In this document: in pieces, positions 50,091 through 59,874 of the stretch
How the letters are laid out: every line of letters starts with the position of its first letter
How positions within the stretch are numbered: position 1 is the stretch's first letter
Source of the DNA: Colwellia sp.
GTDB taxonomy: Bacteria > Pseudomonadota > Gammaproteobacteria > Enterobacterales > Alteromonadaceae
Length of the DNA: 64,000 nt
NCBI GenBank assembly: GCA_013215385.1
Contig: JABSOY010000015.1
Coordinates: 31,373-95,372 of the forward strand
Direction: 5' to 3'
Position numbers and translations under genes: made by a program
The notes under the pieces: model-generated
The model's database searches: none
Seen by the model: the letters and a program-made list of their open reading frames with translations, nothing else
Told to the model about the DNA's origin: nothing

Positions 50091-51494
50091 TTACTTTTGG
50101 CCGAGCATTACGAAAATTTTCTTGGCAATATCTGTGTTATCAATATTGCCATTAAACACTTCACTGCTTTTGCCTAGTGCATGAACAGGAACATCAATTG
50201 CAGTATGGCCAGCTGATGTCCAACCCGTGTTGGTTCTAATATCAATGATGCTCTTAATCGCTGTAGATATAATATTATTGATATCAGGCTTTGTTGTTTT
50301 AAGCTTCATTTCTTCATCAAGTTGCTTATACACTGACGACTGTTCAACGGCGATAATTTTAGCTGTTTGAATTTGTTTAACTTCATAGTCAGTTACCTTA
50401 AAATTAAGTAATTCAGTTAATAAATTTTGTGTTATTTCATTCTTTGACAATTTTTTTGCTATCGTTTCCGGTGAACTTGTCATTGTACGTAGAATTTCAG
50501 GATGCCATTCATACTTGCCATTCGCACCTACTGTTAAACCACCTGTACTATGATCTGCCGTTAATATCACTAAGGTGTCCGGATTTTCATTTACGTATTT
50601 TTCTAGGTATTCCATTGTTGTGGCTAAGTCTGACATTTCGGCCATTGCTGCGGCGATATCATTTGAATGCCCAGCCCAATCAACTTGGCTCGCTTCAACT
50701 AACATAAAATAACCGTTATTATTTTCAAGTTGCTTAATTGCAGCTTTAGTCATTGTTAATAAACGTTTTGGATCATTGTCATCTAGAGCCCAAGGTAACC
50801 CCATCTCAGCAAACAAACCGATAACCGGTGTATTGTCTTTAAGATGAGCCAATGCATTATAATTATCGACATACTGGAAACCAGATGCTTTAAACTCATC
50901 GACTAATTTTCTGTCTTCACGAATAAAATATTGCCAGCCGCCACCCAAATAGACATCAGCCTTAATACCATTATCTATATAACTGTCGGCAATGGCATTA
51001 TAATTTCTTCTACTTTCGTTATGCGCTAGATACGAAGCAGGGGTCGCGTGGTTTATTTGTGATGTAACTACTATGCCTGTTCTTTTACCTTGTTTTTTAG
51101 CAAACTCTAACACCGTTTCGACACTGTTTTTATTAACGTCTACACCAATAGCACCATTGTAGGTTTTTACACCACTAGCCAGAGCCGTTGCACTTGCCGC
51201 GGAATCAGTAACGTAGCCTGAAATACGTGCAGGATAAGTACTTGCTGTCCCGACTAGCAGACGGTCAAATACCGTATCTTCAATCAATTCAGTCGCTGGG
51301 TCATCATTGAAATATCGGTAAGACGTTGTGTACGCGGGCCCCATACCATCAGCGATTACCATAATGATGTTTTTTGGCGATTGCATGGTTTTTTGAGTGT
51401 TTATTTCTACAGTTGCAATGGACGTAGAATTTTCAATAGTTTTACACGAGGTTAAGGCGAGTAGGATACTGACAGCAGAAAAAAGTTTTTTCAT
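50091..51494 (-). CDS. lipoprotein alkaline phosphatase (PhoA family)
   Basis: A 467-residue alkaline phosphatase. The N terminus is a lipoprotein signal with lipobox LTSC (Cys17), so it is probably membrane-tethered outside the cytoplasm. The metal Asp49 is in VIADGMGPAY, the nucleophile Ser98 in VTDSAASATALASG, and the DH and H ligands occur in ILTADHSTGG and TSAGHTAIDVPVHA. It would release phosphate from nucleotides and other esters. It lies 24 bp after the exported EEP-family gene in an operon headed by a RutR-like regulator, which points to nucleotide rather than general phosphate use. Confidence 0.92.
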   Translation of the reverse strand: MKKLFSAVSILLALTSCKTIENSTSIATVEINTQKTMQSPKNIIMVIADGMGPAYTTSYRYFNDDPATELIEDTVFDRLLVGTASTYPARISGYVTDSAASATALASGVKTYNGAIGVDVNKNSVETVLEFAKKQGKRTGIVVTSQINHATPASYLAHNESRRNYNAIADSYIDNGIKADVYLGGGWQYFIREDRKLVDEFKASGFQYVDNYNALAHLKDNTPVIGLFAEMGLPWALDDNDPKRLLTMTKAAIKQLENNNGYFMLVEASQVDWAGHSNDIAAAMAEMSDLATTMEYLEKYVNENPDTLVILTADHSTGGLTVGANGKYEWHPEILRTMTSSPETIAKKLSKNEITQNLLTELLNFKVTDYEVKQIQTAKIIAVEQSSVYKQLDEEMKLKTTKPDINNIISTAIKSIIDIRTNTGWTSAGHTAIDVPVHALGKSSEVFNGNIDNTDIAKKIFVMLGQK

Positions 51495-51518
51495 TTTTTA
51501 CTTCTTGTTTAAGTTTTA

Positions 51519-52742
51519 TCAATTATTAGGTGTTGGTTGTGCTTTATTATTTTTAAGTAAGAGCTCAACCCATACCATACGGTGATCTGAAGATGCTTCT
51601 CTATCCTTAATCAGCCTAAAGGTATCTTCATTGTCTGTTGGCCAAAAAACGCCCGAAGCTTTAATGCTAACCCCCATCTTTGATGGCAAAACGTAATCAG
51701 CTCTCATGCGCCAAAAAGCGCTATGATATTTAGCATTGACGTTATCTGGGCTATGTTGTTTTGCACCTTGGCTCTGAGGTTTAGTATCTTGAATTTTATC
51801 ATGGGATAATAGAGCTGAAATCCCTGCAGTTAATGCGTCTCCATCGACAGTTGACGCATTTAAATCACCAAGAATTACGAAAGGAGATGATGTTTTCAAA
51901 CCCCCTTTACCTCCTTCATCATCATATATATAAGCAGACTTGTTAGTTGACAGATAATCGGACCAGAAACGAATTTCATCATGGTTGCGTTTACCATTTC
52001 TATCTTCTGGTCCATCAAATACGGGTGGTGTCGGGTGACTCGCTAATATATGAATAACTTGCCCGTTAACCTGAACAGGAATATCCCAATGAGACTTAGA
52101 AGACAATCTCATGTTATGCCAAGCTTGGGCAGAAAACCAAGGCTTGGAAGTATTAGCATCAATAGGCTGCAAGGCATTAGGCATATCACGCCATTTAAAG
52201 TACTGAAATGTTCGTACGTTTTTCATATCAATTGGGTATTTTGACAATAACACCATACCAAAGTGGCCGGAGAAATGACCGTAACCAAAACCATCACCAG
52301 GTAAAAGACCTTTTTTACCATTGCCATCTAAGTCAAAACCAGAGTTAATACCGGTATTGACTTGTCCTTGATAAAAATAAGGGAAATCAATCGCAGTCTG
52401 GCCATGCTGACTTTTGTTTAGGTACCGCTCAATGAATATCTTCAATGAACGGTGTTGGTTATTTTTACTATTTTCTTGATTATCAAATTCATTAAGCAAA
52501 ATTATATCAGGGTTAACGCGTTGAATAATTTCCGCAATATTTTTTATTTGTTGATGGTCAGCTTCTAAAGCTAGTTGTAAGGCTTTATTTGAAACATCAG
52601 CCGTTTCGCTATTTTCTTGAGACCGGTAGTTTAGTGCTTCCATGCTGACATTAAATGTTGCTATTTTAAGTTGTGTTGCCTGTGTTGTGCTCATGTAAGT
52701 TAGCGCTATTGTCATAGAGAGATGTAAAATGGTTTTTTTCAT
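51519..52742 (-). CDS. exported endonuclease/exonuclease/phosphatase (EEP) family protein
   Basis: A 407-residue protein with a signal peptide (about residues 1-22, cleavage near TQA). The EEP fold is shown by KIATFNVSMEA near 26, DIILLNEFDNQ with the metal-binding Glu85, FVILGDLNAST and the terminal SDHRMVWVEL. Such secreted EEP proteins include nucleases and phosphodiesterases. It begins five bases after the RutR-like stop, so it is co-transcribed with that regulator and the alkaline phosphatase. A role in cutting external nucleic acid or phosphodiesters is inferred from family and context. Confidence 0.87.
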   Translation of the reverse strand: MKKTILHLSMTIALTYMSTTQATQLKIATFNVSMEALNYRSQENSETADVSNKALQLALEADHQQIKNIAEIIQRVNPDIILLNEFDNQENSKNNQHRSLKIFIERYLNKSQHGQTAIDFPYFYQGQVNTGINSGFDLDGNGKKGLLPGDGFGYGHFSGHFGMVLLSKYPIDMKNVRTFQYFKWRDMPNALQPIDANTSKPWFSAQAWHNMRLSSKSHWDIPVQVNGQVIHILASHPTPPVFDGPEDRNGKRNHDEIRFWSDYLSTNKSAYIYDDEGGKGGLKTSSPFVILGDLNASTVDGDALTAGISALLSHDKIQDTKPQSQGAKQHSPDNVNAKYHSAFWRMRADYVLPSKMGVSIKASGVFWPTDNEDTFRLIKDREASSDHRMVWVELLLKNNKAQPTPNN

Positions 52743-52747
52743 AAACG

Positions 52748-53380
52748 TTATTTTAAACCACAGCCGCGTAATATCATGTCTGTTAAGAATGAAATAACGG
52801 TTTCTACGTCTTCGTCTTCGTAATCTGCTCTATTCATTATGGTTAGAATTTGCGTTTCAAAATCGGCATAATGTTGTGTTGACGACCAGATAAGAAATAT
52901 TAAATGAACTGGGTCAACATCGCGCATTTCGCCATTATCTATCCACTGTTGGAACAGTTGGGCTTTTTCTCTTACCCATTTACGTTGATACGTACGGGCA
53001 AAATCTTTTAAGTGTTGCGCACCTTGAATTATTTCCATCGCGTAGATTTTTGACGACTCAGGGTGTTTAAACGACATTCTTACTTTGGCATCAATAAACT
53101 TTTCGATTGCCGCTTTAGGGCCATCCTCAGGGTTTATATCTCCAATGCCTTCATCCCACATTTGTAGGGTATGCTCTAATACTGCATGGTAAATATTTTC
53201 TTTATTTTTGAAATAATACAAGATATTAGCCTTAGGTAGGTTTGCTCTATCAGCAATCGACTGCACCGTAGCTCCTCTATACCCTTGCAAAACAAACTCA
53301 GTACTTGCCGCCATCAAAATTTTATTTTGGCTTTGAAGTCGAATATTCCCTGTTTTTTTTATTTCTTTACTATTATTCAT
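52748..53380 (-). CDS. RutR-like TetR-family transcriptional regulator
   Basis: A 210-residue regulator. The N-terminal HTH (about residues 37-58: TVQSIADRANLPKANILYYF) and the C-terminal segment LIFLIWSSTQHYADF at 160-174 are very close to E. coli RutR (LIFMIWASTQHYADF), whose effector is uracil or thymine. It is the first gene of an operon with the exported EEP protein and the alkaline phosphatase. Four sites matching the RutR operator occur in the window, including one over its own -35. It likely represses pyrimidine or nucleoside genes; direct ortholog status to RutR is inferred. Confidence 0.9.
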   Translation of the reverse strand: MNNSKEIKKTGNIRLQSQNKILMAASTEFVLQGYRGATVQSIADRANLPKANILYYFKNKENIYHAVLEHTLQMWDEGIGDINPEDGPKAAIEKFIDAKVRMSFKHPESSKIYAMEIIQGAQHLKDFARTYQRKWVREKAQLFQQWIDNGEMRDVDPVHLIFLIWSSTQHYADFETQILTIMNRADYEDEDVETVISFLTDMILRGCGLK

Positions 53381-53430
53381 AAGGTTGCTCTATATATAAA
53401 AGGTATAAATCAAATATTTTTAATGGATAT

Positions 53431-53467
53431 ATTTTACTTTTCTATCATCTGTTGACCATATAGTTAA
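53431..53467 (-). promoter_or_regulatory. promoter and RutR-like operator of the regulator/EEP/phosphatase operon
   Basis: TTGACCATATAGTTAA (53452-53467, plus strand) fits TTGACCANNTGGTCAA with two mismatches. On the minus strand it supplies a -35 TGGTCA (53453-53458), a 16-bp spacer and -10 TAAAAT (53431-53436). Binding here would give autoregulation. Confidence 0.6.
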
Positions 53468-54032
53468 GTTTTTTTGTGCGTTAGATTTTATTCTATTTTG
53501 TAACAGATTTAAGGGACAAAATTACATTTAGTGATGAATTTATACTATAAATGTTTCCACATTTATTTGAAAGCGAACTTTAATGCTTGCAAAGATATAT
53601 TTAGTTTCGGATTTATGGGTTTATTGTTCGGGCAACTCATCATTTTAAATTTAAGTTGTTGTTAGTTATGTTTTTTGTAGGTTATTTGTTGTTTTAAAAT
53701 CTGACTGGTTGAACAGCTTTATAATTAAAGGACATTAAAAGCAATTTATAGATATTAATTTCTTATAGATAGAATATATTCATTATCAATTCTAGTGATA
53801 GTGATTTAATTACGGCAAGTCTTTGTTAATAAAGGGTTATAATTGCATTTGTCACTTGGGTAATAGTCATATGTTATTTGAATTTAAAAATGTGTAAAAA
53901 TATGTAATGAAAATGAAATAAAAATCTGGTCTAATTTCACCCTAAATAAAAAACAGAGCAACTGGTTAGGTTTTTGGTTGCTTAGATAATAAAAATAAAT
54001 TGATACTTTAAAACGTAACCAAGGAATAATAG
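53468..54032. other. long AT-rich leader between the regulator operon and the TonB receptor gene
   Basis: About 565 bp without a credible gene. A hairpin with arms AGCAAC / GTTGCT lies near 53958-53982, about 50 bp before the receptor ATG. No second good RutR-like site is visible, so the receptor's own control is open. A ribosome site AAGGA precedes the ATG. Confidence 0.45.
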
Positions 54033-57000
54033 ATGAACACTCATCGTCTCTCACGAATAACTGGCGCAATAGTACTAGCGCTTGGACTTACTACATCAGC
54101 AATTGCTGCTGATACTTCATCATCTTTACGAGGAAAAATAGTAAGTAATAGTGGCGCGCCTGTTACAGGTGCAACAGTAACTGTTATACACACGCCGTCG
54201 GGTTCTAAGAAAACAGTTAAACTAAATGAAAATGGCATTTTTTCTGCTAGCGGCTTAAGAGTCGGTGGACCTTATAAGATTATTGTTGACTCTACACTCT
54301 ATCAAGATCAAACATTAGAAAATATCTTCCTAATGTTAGGTAAAACCTCACAAGTTAATATCGAATTAGCTTCAACTGATATAGAGCGTATTTCAGTTAC
54401 TGGTAATAATCGTCATACTCTGCTCAATGGTTCTAAAAATGGCATTGGCAGTGTATTTGGTAGTGATGCGATTAATCGTGCGCCAGCATTTGACCGTGAT
54501 TTAAAAGACATCGTTCGTCAAAACCCTTTGGTTAATATTGCCGACTCTGCTTATGGAGAAATGTCTGTTGCTGGTGTTAATCCTCGTTTTAACAGCATTT
54601 CTGTTGATGGCGTTAAATTAAATGATGATTTTGGTTTGAATAGCAATGGTTATCCAACCAATGGCTCGCCCATTTCGATGTTAGCTATAGAGCAAGTATC
54701 AATTAACATTACTCCTTTTAATGCTAAAGCCTCTGGTTTTACAGGCGCTTCTATTAATGCAGTAACTAAGTCTGGAACAAACGAACTTTCCGGTGAAATG
54801 TTTTACGAATACGGAAGTGACTCATTAGCTGGCAAGCCAAAAAGAGAAGACGGTACCGAAATTGATTTAGACTTTGAGCGTAAAACTTACGGCCTTGCCT
54901 TAGGTGGTAAGATTATCGAAGATGAATTGTTCTTCTTCGTTACTTATGAAGAATCAGAAAATCCTTATGTTAATAACTATGGTCCAGCAGGATCTGGTGC
55001 ATCGCAAGAAAAAGACTGGTTAACAAGCGATATTATTACCCGAGTGCAAAATATATCACAAGATGTCTATGGTTTTGACGCAGGTGGTTTGGCACAAGGT
55101 TTATCAAATGACAGTGAAAAGCTCATCGTAAAACTTGATTGGAATATCAATGAAGATCACCGTGCCGCATTTACTTACCAAGACACCAAAGATAATTCTG
55201 TTAGAGCACAGCATACATCGCGCTCTAATGAGTTTTCTTTATTAAGTAACTGGTACAACGTTAATGCCACTATCGAAGCTTATGCTTTGCAAGTATATTC
55301 TGACTGGACTGATGAATTTTCAACTCAATTGAAAGTAGCTTATAAAGAAACAGCAAATGCGAGCCAATCTTTTTCAGATGCTTTAAATACTGATAAAATT
55401 GGGCAAGCCTGTATTCGCGTAGTCGATACAAACTCTCGATGTAATCGAGCGGATTCAATTTGGGTTGGAGCTGATGCATACCGACATAATAACCAATTGA
55501 GTAATGAAACATTGACCGTTGACCTTGAAGGTGAATATTTACTTGATGAACATACTTTGTCATTCGGTATTGGTTATGAAGAAATCGAAATCTTTAATAC
55601 TTTCGTGCCATTTTCTCGTGGTGATTGGGTTTTTGATTCAGTAGATGATTATGAAAATCAAAATGCTTCATATGTTTCATACTCTAATGCTTATACTGGT
55701 AATTCTGATGATGCTGGAGCGAGCTTTTCAATTGAAAATTTCCATCTTTTCATTGAAGATAAGTGGGATATTAATGACACTTTATGGATCAATGCTGGTC
55801 TTCGTTATGAAAAAATTGGCAGTTCAGGCCTGATCAGAGAAAACGAAAAATTCGTAGATTTATATGGTTTTACTAATACCAATAGTTTAGATGGTAAAGA
55901 TATTTTCTTACCACGGGTTGGTTTTAACTGGACAGTGCAAGACGATGTTACTGTTAGTGGTGGTATCGGTCGCTACTATGGTGGTACACCAAACGTTTGG
56001 ATCTCAAACTCATATTCGAATGATGGCCAAATCAACGTACGTGCTAATACTTGGGATGTTGATTTAACCAATGCTATGTTAAACCAACCGCCAGTAGGTG
56101 CAGTTTTAACACCAGGCGATGGTGATGTGAATGCTATTGATCCTAACTTTAAGTTACCAAGCGAATGGCGTGCAGGTATTACGGTAAACCACACTGCAGA
56201 TTTAGGTGAATACCTAGGCGATGAATGGAATCTTGAAGCAAGTTATATGTATGTTAAACAAGAAAACTCTGTACAGTGGAAAGAATTGTACCGTGACACG
56301 CTTGAAGTAACTGTTGGTCCTGACGGACGTAACCTTTATACGGGTATTGAACCAGATAGCCGCAGTGAACGTTATGATATGTTACTTACCAACTCAGACC
56401 TTAATGGTAAGCGTAAAACTTTCACATTAAGTGCATCAAAGAGTTTTGATAATGGCGTGTATTTCAACATGTCTTATGCAAACCAAAATGCAACCAATGT
56501 TGTTCCTGGCACTAACTCTACAGCAACCTCTAACTTTGAAAAATATCAAGTTGCTGATCGAAACAACCCAACTATTGGCAGAAGTCGTTACGAAATAGAA
56601 CACAGCTTTAAATTCAATTTATCTTACAATACTGAATTTTTCGAAGGTTACGGTTCGACATTTACGCTACAAGGTGAGCGTTCATCTGGTCGTCCATATA
56701 GCTGGGTATATGCAGATGGTTTTGACACCTTTGGTGCTCAACACAAGTTTGATGATGGTGAATTTTTACCTTATATTCCAACGGGTGCTGATGACCCAGC
56801 TGTAAACTATGCTGATGGATATAGTTACGAGCAGCTTAAAGCAACGTTAGATGCTAATGGTTTATCGGGTAGTGGTGGTCAAATATTATCTCGTAATACT
56901 GAAAATGGTCCTTGGAACTCACGTTTAGATTTTAAATATGAGCAAGAAGTACCTGGCTTCATGGAAGGGCATAAAGGTGTATTTTATGTATCAGTTAAAA

Positions 57001-57203
57001 ACGTACTTAACTTAATTGATAGCAGTGCTGGTAAAGTTAATACAACTAACTTCTTTAATAATAGAGAATTAGTTGGTGTTAGTTATGATAAAGATAGCAA
57101 TGTTTATACATACAGCGAAGACTTTAGAGAAACTGAACCAACATACTTTGACGCAGAACGTTCTGCGTGGCGAGTTAAAATAGGCATTAGCTACAAGTTC
57201 TAA
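54033..57203 (+). CDS. Oar-like TonB-dependent outer-membrane receptor
   Basis: A 1056-residue receptor. The signal peptide ends near SAIAA (residue 26). An N-terminal carboxypeptidase-regulatory-like Ig domain (about 30-105, SLRGKIVSNSGAPVTGATV) precedes a TonB-box-like ERISVTGN, the plug domain (about 125-245) and a large beta barrel that ends in WRVKIGISYKF with the terminal Phe of outer-membrane proteins. This is the Oar/CarboxypepD_reg type common in marine bacteria for large substrates. It is divergent from a RutR-like/nuclease/phosphatase operon and upstream of nucleoside genes, so uptake of nucleic-acid fragments or nucleosides is the leading guess. A terminator follows at once. Confidence 0.92.
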   Translation: MNTHRLSRITGAIVLALGLTTSAIAADTSSSLRGKIVSNSGAPVTGATVTVIHTPSGSKKTVKLNENGIFSASGLRVGGPYKIIVDSTLYQDQTLENIFLMLGKTSQVNIELASTDIERISVTGNNRHTLLNGSKNGIGSVFGSDAINRAPAFDRDLKDIVRQNPLVNIADSAYGEMSVAGVNPRFNSISVDGVKLNDDFGLNSNGYPTNGSPISMLAIEQVSINITPFNAKASGFTGASINAVTKSGTNELSGEMFYEYGSDSLAGKPKREDGTEIDLDFERKTYGLALGGKIIEDELFFFVTYEESENPYVNNYGPAGSGASQEKDWLTSDIITRVQNISQDVYGFDAGGLAQGLSNDSEKLIVKLDWNINEDHRAAFTYQDTKDNSVRAQHTSRSNEFSLLSNWYNVNATIEAYALQVYSDWTDEFSTQLKVAYKETANASQSFSDALNTDKIGQACIRVVDTNSRCNRADSIWVGADAYRHNNQLSNETLTVDLEGEYLLDEHTLSFGIGYEEIEIFNTFVPFSRGDWVFDSVDDYENQNASYVSYSNAYTGNSDDAGASFSIENFHLFIEDKWDINDTLWINAGLRYEKIGSSGLIRENEKFVDLYGFTNTNSLDGKDIFLPRVGFNWTVQDDVTVSGGIGRYYGGTPNVWISNSYSNDGQINVRANTWDVDLTNAMLNQPPVGAVLTPGDGDVNAIDPNFKLPSEWRAGITVNHTADLGEYLGDEWNLEASYMYVKQENSVQWKELYRDTLEVTVGPDGRNLYTGIEPDSRSERYDMLLTNSDLNGKRKTFTLSASKSFDNGVYFNMSYANQNATNVVPGTNSTATSNFEKYQVADRNNPTIGRSRYEIEHSFKFNLSYNTEFFEGYGSTFTLQGERSSGRPYSWVYADGFDTFGAQHKFDDGEFLPYIPTGADDPAVNYADGYSYEQLKATLDANGLSGSGGQILSRNTENGPWNSRLDFKYEQEVPGFMEGHKGVFYVSVKNVLNLIDSSAGKVNTTNFFNNRELVGVSYDKDSNVYTYSEDFRETEPTYFDAERSAWRVKIGISYKF

Positions 57204-57224
57204 GACTTTTTCACGATTGCAATC

Positions 57225-57256
57225 AAAACCCTTTAGCTATGCTAAAGGGTTTTTTT
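57225..57256 (+). terminator. intrinsic terminator of the TonB receptor gene
   Basis: AAAACCCTTTAGC (57225-57237), loop TAT, GCTAAAGGGTTTT (57241-57253) and further Ts. Confidence 0.94.
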
Positions 57257-57298
57257 ATGAGTCAATTTTATCGTTGGAATAGATATCAGACGCATTAC

Positions 57299-57326
57299 TT
57301 GACCACATGGTCAGGTATGTTATTCT
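57299..57326 (+). promoter_or_regulatory. promoter and RutR-like operator of cdd-deoA
   Basis: TTGACCACATGGTCAG (57299-57314) matches the RutR consensus at all but the last base. Its first six bases act as -35 (TTGACC), then 16 bp, then -10 TATTCT (57321-57326). The operator thus covers the -35 and most of the spacer. Confidence 0.7.
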
Positions 57327-57359
57327 TCTAATCATTACTTCTCTATAATACGGAAGATT

Positions 57360-57773
57360 ATGAATAGATTTGAAATCCCCGCAGACTTAAAAAAAGCGGC
57401 AATAGCGGCATATCATAAGGCTTATGCTCCTTATAGTAACTTTCATGTTGGTGCAGCAGCTTTAACAACGCAAGGCAATATTGTTCAAGGTTGTAATGTC
57501 GAAAATGCTTCTTATGGCTTAACCGTATGTGCTGAACGTAACTGTATTAGTCATGCGGTTATTAATGGCGAACAGAGCTTTCAGATGATCGTTATCTACA
57601 CTGAGCAAGATAAACTAACGCCACCATGTGGTGCTTGCCGCCAAGTAATCGCTGAGTTTTTTGAACAATCAGCCCCAGTGATAGCAGTTAACCATAAAAA
57701 TGAACAACAAGTGTGGAGTGTAGCGCAATTATTACCTAATGCATTCACACCTAAAGATTTGTTGGACGCATAA
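57360..57773 (+). CDS. cdd: cytidine deaminase (short tetrameric type)
   Basis: A 137-residue zinc deaminase with the catalytic VCAERNC (zinc Cys and proton-shuttle Glu) and PPCGACRQ. It is the short form found in Bacillus, not the 294-residue form of E. coli. It deaminates cytidine and deoxycytidine to uridine and deoxyuridine, feeding deoA nine bases downstream. A RutR-like operator overlaps the promoter of this pair. Confidence 0.96.
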   Translation: MNRFEIPADLKKAAIAAYHKAYAPYSNFHVGAAALTTQGNIVQGCNVENASYGLTVCAERNCISHAVINGEQSFQMIVIYTEQDKLTPPCGACRQVIAEFFEQSAPVIAVNHKNEQQVWSVAQLLPNAFTPKDLLDA

Positions 57774-57782
57774 GGAATTACC

Positions 57783-59087
57783 ATGATGATTTTACCGCAA
57801 GAACTTATACGCATTAAGCGCGATGGACAAGCGCTAAGTGAAAACCAAATACACAACTTTGTTAATGGTTTAGTTGATGGCAGTTTTTCTGATAGCCAAG
57901 CTGGCGCAATGGCGATGGCCATTTTTCAACACGGTTTGTCAGTTGAAGAAAAAGTAACCTTAACGAAAGCTATGATGAATTCAGGCGATGTGCTTAGTTG
58001 GCAAGGATATGACGCACCGGTTGTTGATAAACATTCTACAGGTGGTGTTGGTGACAAAGTGAGTTTTATGCTTGCTGCTATTGTTTCTGCCTGTGGAGCA
58101 TATGTTCCGATGATCTCAGGTCGAGGGTTAGGGCATACCGGTGGAACTTCAGATAAATTAGAAAGTATTGCCGGCTTTAATGTTGAACCGACTATTAGTG
58201 AATTTAAACGTATTGTCAAAGATGTTGGTTTCGCGATTATTTCGCAAACTGATAATTTAGCACCTGCTGACAAAAGGCTTTATGGTATACGCGATGTCAC
58301 TGCAACCGTAGAGTCAATTCCGTTAATAACCGCTTCTATTCTATCGAAGAAACTTGCCGCTGGTCTTGATACTTTAGTGATGGATGTGAAAGTAGGAAAT
58401 GGCGCAATGATGACATCATTAGCAGATGCTAAAGCCCTTGCTGATAGTATTTCAAGTGTTGCCAATGGTGCCGGCGTAAAGACTCAGGCGATAATAACTG
58501 ACATGAACCAAGTCTTAGGAACAAGTGCAGGCAATGCCGTTGAAATGTATGAAACGGCTAAGTATTTAACCGGTAAACAACGGGAGCCTCGACTGCATAA
58601 AGTGGTTAAAACCTTAGCTTGCGCTATGTTAGTTAGCTCTGGTTTGGCAAATAATGACCAAGATGCGCACCTTAAAATTGATAAGGTACTTCACTCAGGT
58701 AAAGCGGCAGAAATTTTTGAGCGAATGATAGCTGCTTTAGGTGGGCCAAAAAACTTTGTAGAAAACCCATGGGGTTCAATGAATAAAGCTGAAGTTATTA
58801 TGGAAATAAAAGCGACTCAACATGGTTATTTAGCGCAAATGAATACCCGTGATGTTGGTATGTCGGTTGTTGGCTTAGGTGGAGGAAGAACGGCACCAAA
58901 ACAGCTTGTTGATCATACCGTCGGCTTTGATCGTATTTTACCACTCGGTGTTTTGGTAAATAATGGCGACGTGATAGCTCGGGTTCATGCTAAAGATGAA
59001 AGCTCTGCATTGCTTGCTTCGCAACAGTTTAAACAAGCAATAACCTATTCTGAAGAAGCGCCTGAATTGGCACCGGTAATTTACTAA
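57783..59087 (+). CDS. deoA: thymidine phosphorylase
   Basis: A 434-residue phosphorylase that splits thymidine and deoxyuridine to base plus deoxyribose-1-phosphate. It has VVDKHSTGGVGDKVS (phosphate loop), ISGRGLGHTGGT and VGLGGGRTAP, and the length matches E. coli DeoA (440). It starts nine bases after the cdd stop with AAGGA before the ATG, so the two form one operon. Confidence 0.97.
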   Translation: MMILPQELIRIKRDGQALSENQIHNFVNGLVDGSFSDSQAGAMAMAIFQHGLSVEEKVTLTKAMMNSGDVLSWQGYDAPVVDKHSTGGVGDKVSFMLAAIVSACGAYVPMISGRGLGHTGGTSDKLESIAGFNVEPTISEFKRIVKDVGFAIISQTDNLAPADKRLYGIRDVTATVESIPLITASILSKKLAAGLDTLVMDVKVGNGAMMTSLADAKALADSISSVANGAGVKTQAIITDMNQVLGTSAGNAVEMYETAKYLTGKQREPRLHKVVKTLACAMLVSSGLANNDQDAHLKIDKVLHSGKAAEIFERMIAALGGPKNFVENPWGSMNKAEVIMEIKATQHGYLAQMNTRDVGMSVVGLGGGRTAPKQLVDHTVGFDRILPLGVLVNNGDVIARVHAKDESSALLASQQFKQAITYSEEAPELAPVIY

Positions 59088-59102
59088 GCTTCATTTATAT
59101 AA

Positions 59103-59145
59103 AGTCACTTTTTATTCATTGAGTAATAAGTGACTGTTATTATTT
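59103..59145 (+). terminator. weak terminator after deoA
   Basis: AGTCACTT (59103-59110) pairs with AAGTGACT (59128-59135) across a long AT loop, with an ATTATTTTT tail. It separates convergent deoA and upp. Confidence 0.4.
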
Positions 59146-59157
59146 TTAATCTTTCCG

Positions 59158-59784
59158 TTACAAAGTACCGAATATCTTATCTCCGGCATCACCAAGTCCC
59201 GGTAAAATATAACCTTGTTCATTTAGCTTTTCATCAACAGCGCCAATAATTAATCTCACTTCAGGGTGAGCATTTTTTATTAACGCAATACCCTCTGGTG
59301 CGGCTACTAAAAATAGTGCAATGATATGCTTACAGCCCGATGACTTTAATAGGTCGATGGTTGCTAATGCGGTACCACCTGTTGCTAACATAGGATCAAT
59401 AATAATTGCTGTTCTGCTTGTTATATCAGCAATGATATTTTCGTAATAGCTTTCAGGTTGCAGTGTTTCTTCATTACGCTGTATACCAACAACACTTATT
59501 TTTGCACAAGGTAAGATTGCAAGTGAACCTTCGAGCATTCCTAACCCAGCACGTAAAATAGGAACCAGTGTCGGTTGCTTATCAGCAAGTATCGGCGCTG
59601 AAATCTCGCCAGACCAGCAAGTTATAGGCGTGTTTTCTAAAGGTAAATATTGAGTTGCTTCAACCGTTAGTAACATTGAAATTTCTTTGGCCAATTCACG
59701 AAAGGCTTTGACCGAAATATTATGGTCACGCAATAAACTTATTTTATGTTTAACAAGTGGATGTGAACTTTCAACAACTGACAT
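59158..59784 (-). CDS. upp: uracil phosphoribosyltransferase
   Basis: A 208-residue enzyme that makes UMP from uracil and PRPP. The PRPP-binding loop is IIDPMLATGGTALA, the family TRAD-type helix reads VPILRAGLGMLEG and the C terminus has GYILPGLGDAGDKIFGT. It is the last gene of udk-nupC-deoC-tdk-upp, 90 bp after tdk. It recaptures the uracil released by nucleoside cleavage. Confidence 0.97.
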   Translation of the reverse strand: MSVVESSHPLVKHKISLLRDHNISVKAFRELAKEISMLLTVEATQYLPLENTPITCWSGEISAPILADKQPTLVPILRAGLGMLEGSLAILPCAKISVVGIQRNEETLQPESYYENIIADITSRTAIIIDPMLATGGTALATIDLLKSSGCKHIIALFLVAAPEGIALIKNAHPEVRLIIGAVDEKLNEQGYILPGLGDAGDKIFGTL

Positions 59785-59874
59785 GGCGCGTTCCTTGTTC
59801 TTGTTATTATAATTAAAATTAAAGGGATTCTGCTGATAATGCTTGTAAGTAAAGCGTAGAATACCCTAGCACTA

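Noticed and set aside
55270-55563. 97-residue minus-strand frame
   Set aside because: Antisense to the TonB receptor barrel with no recognisable features.
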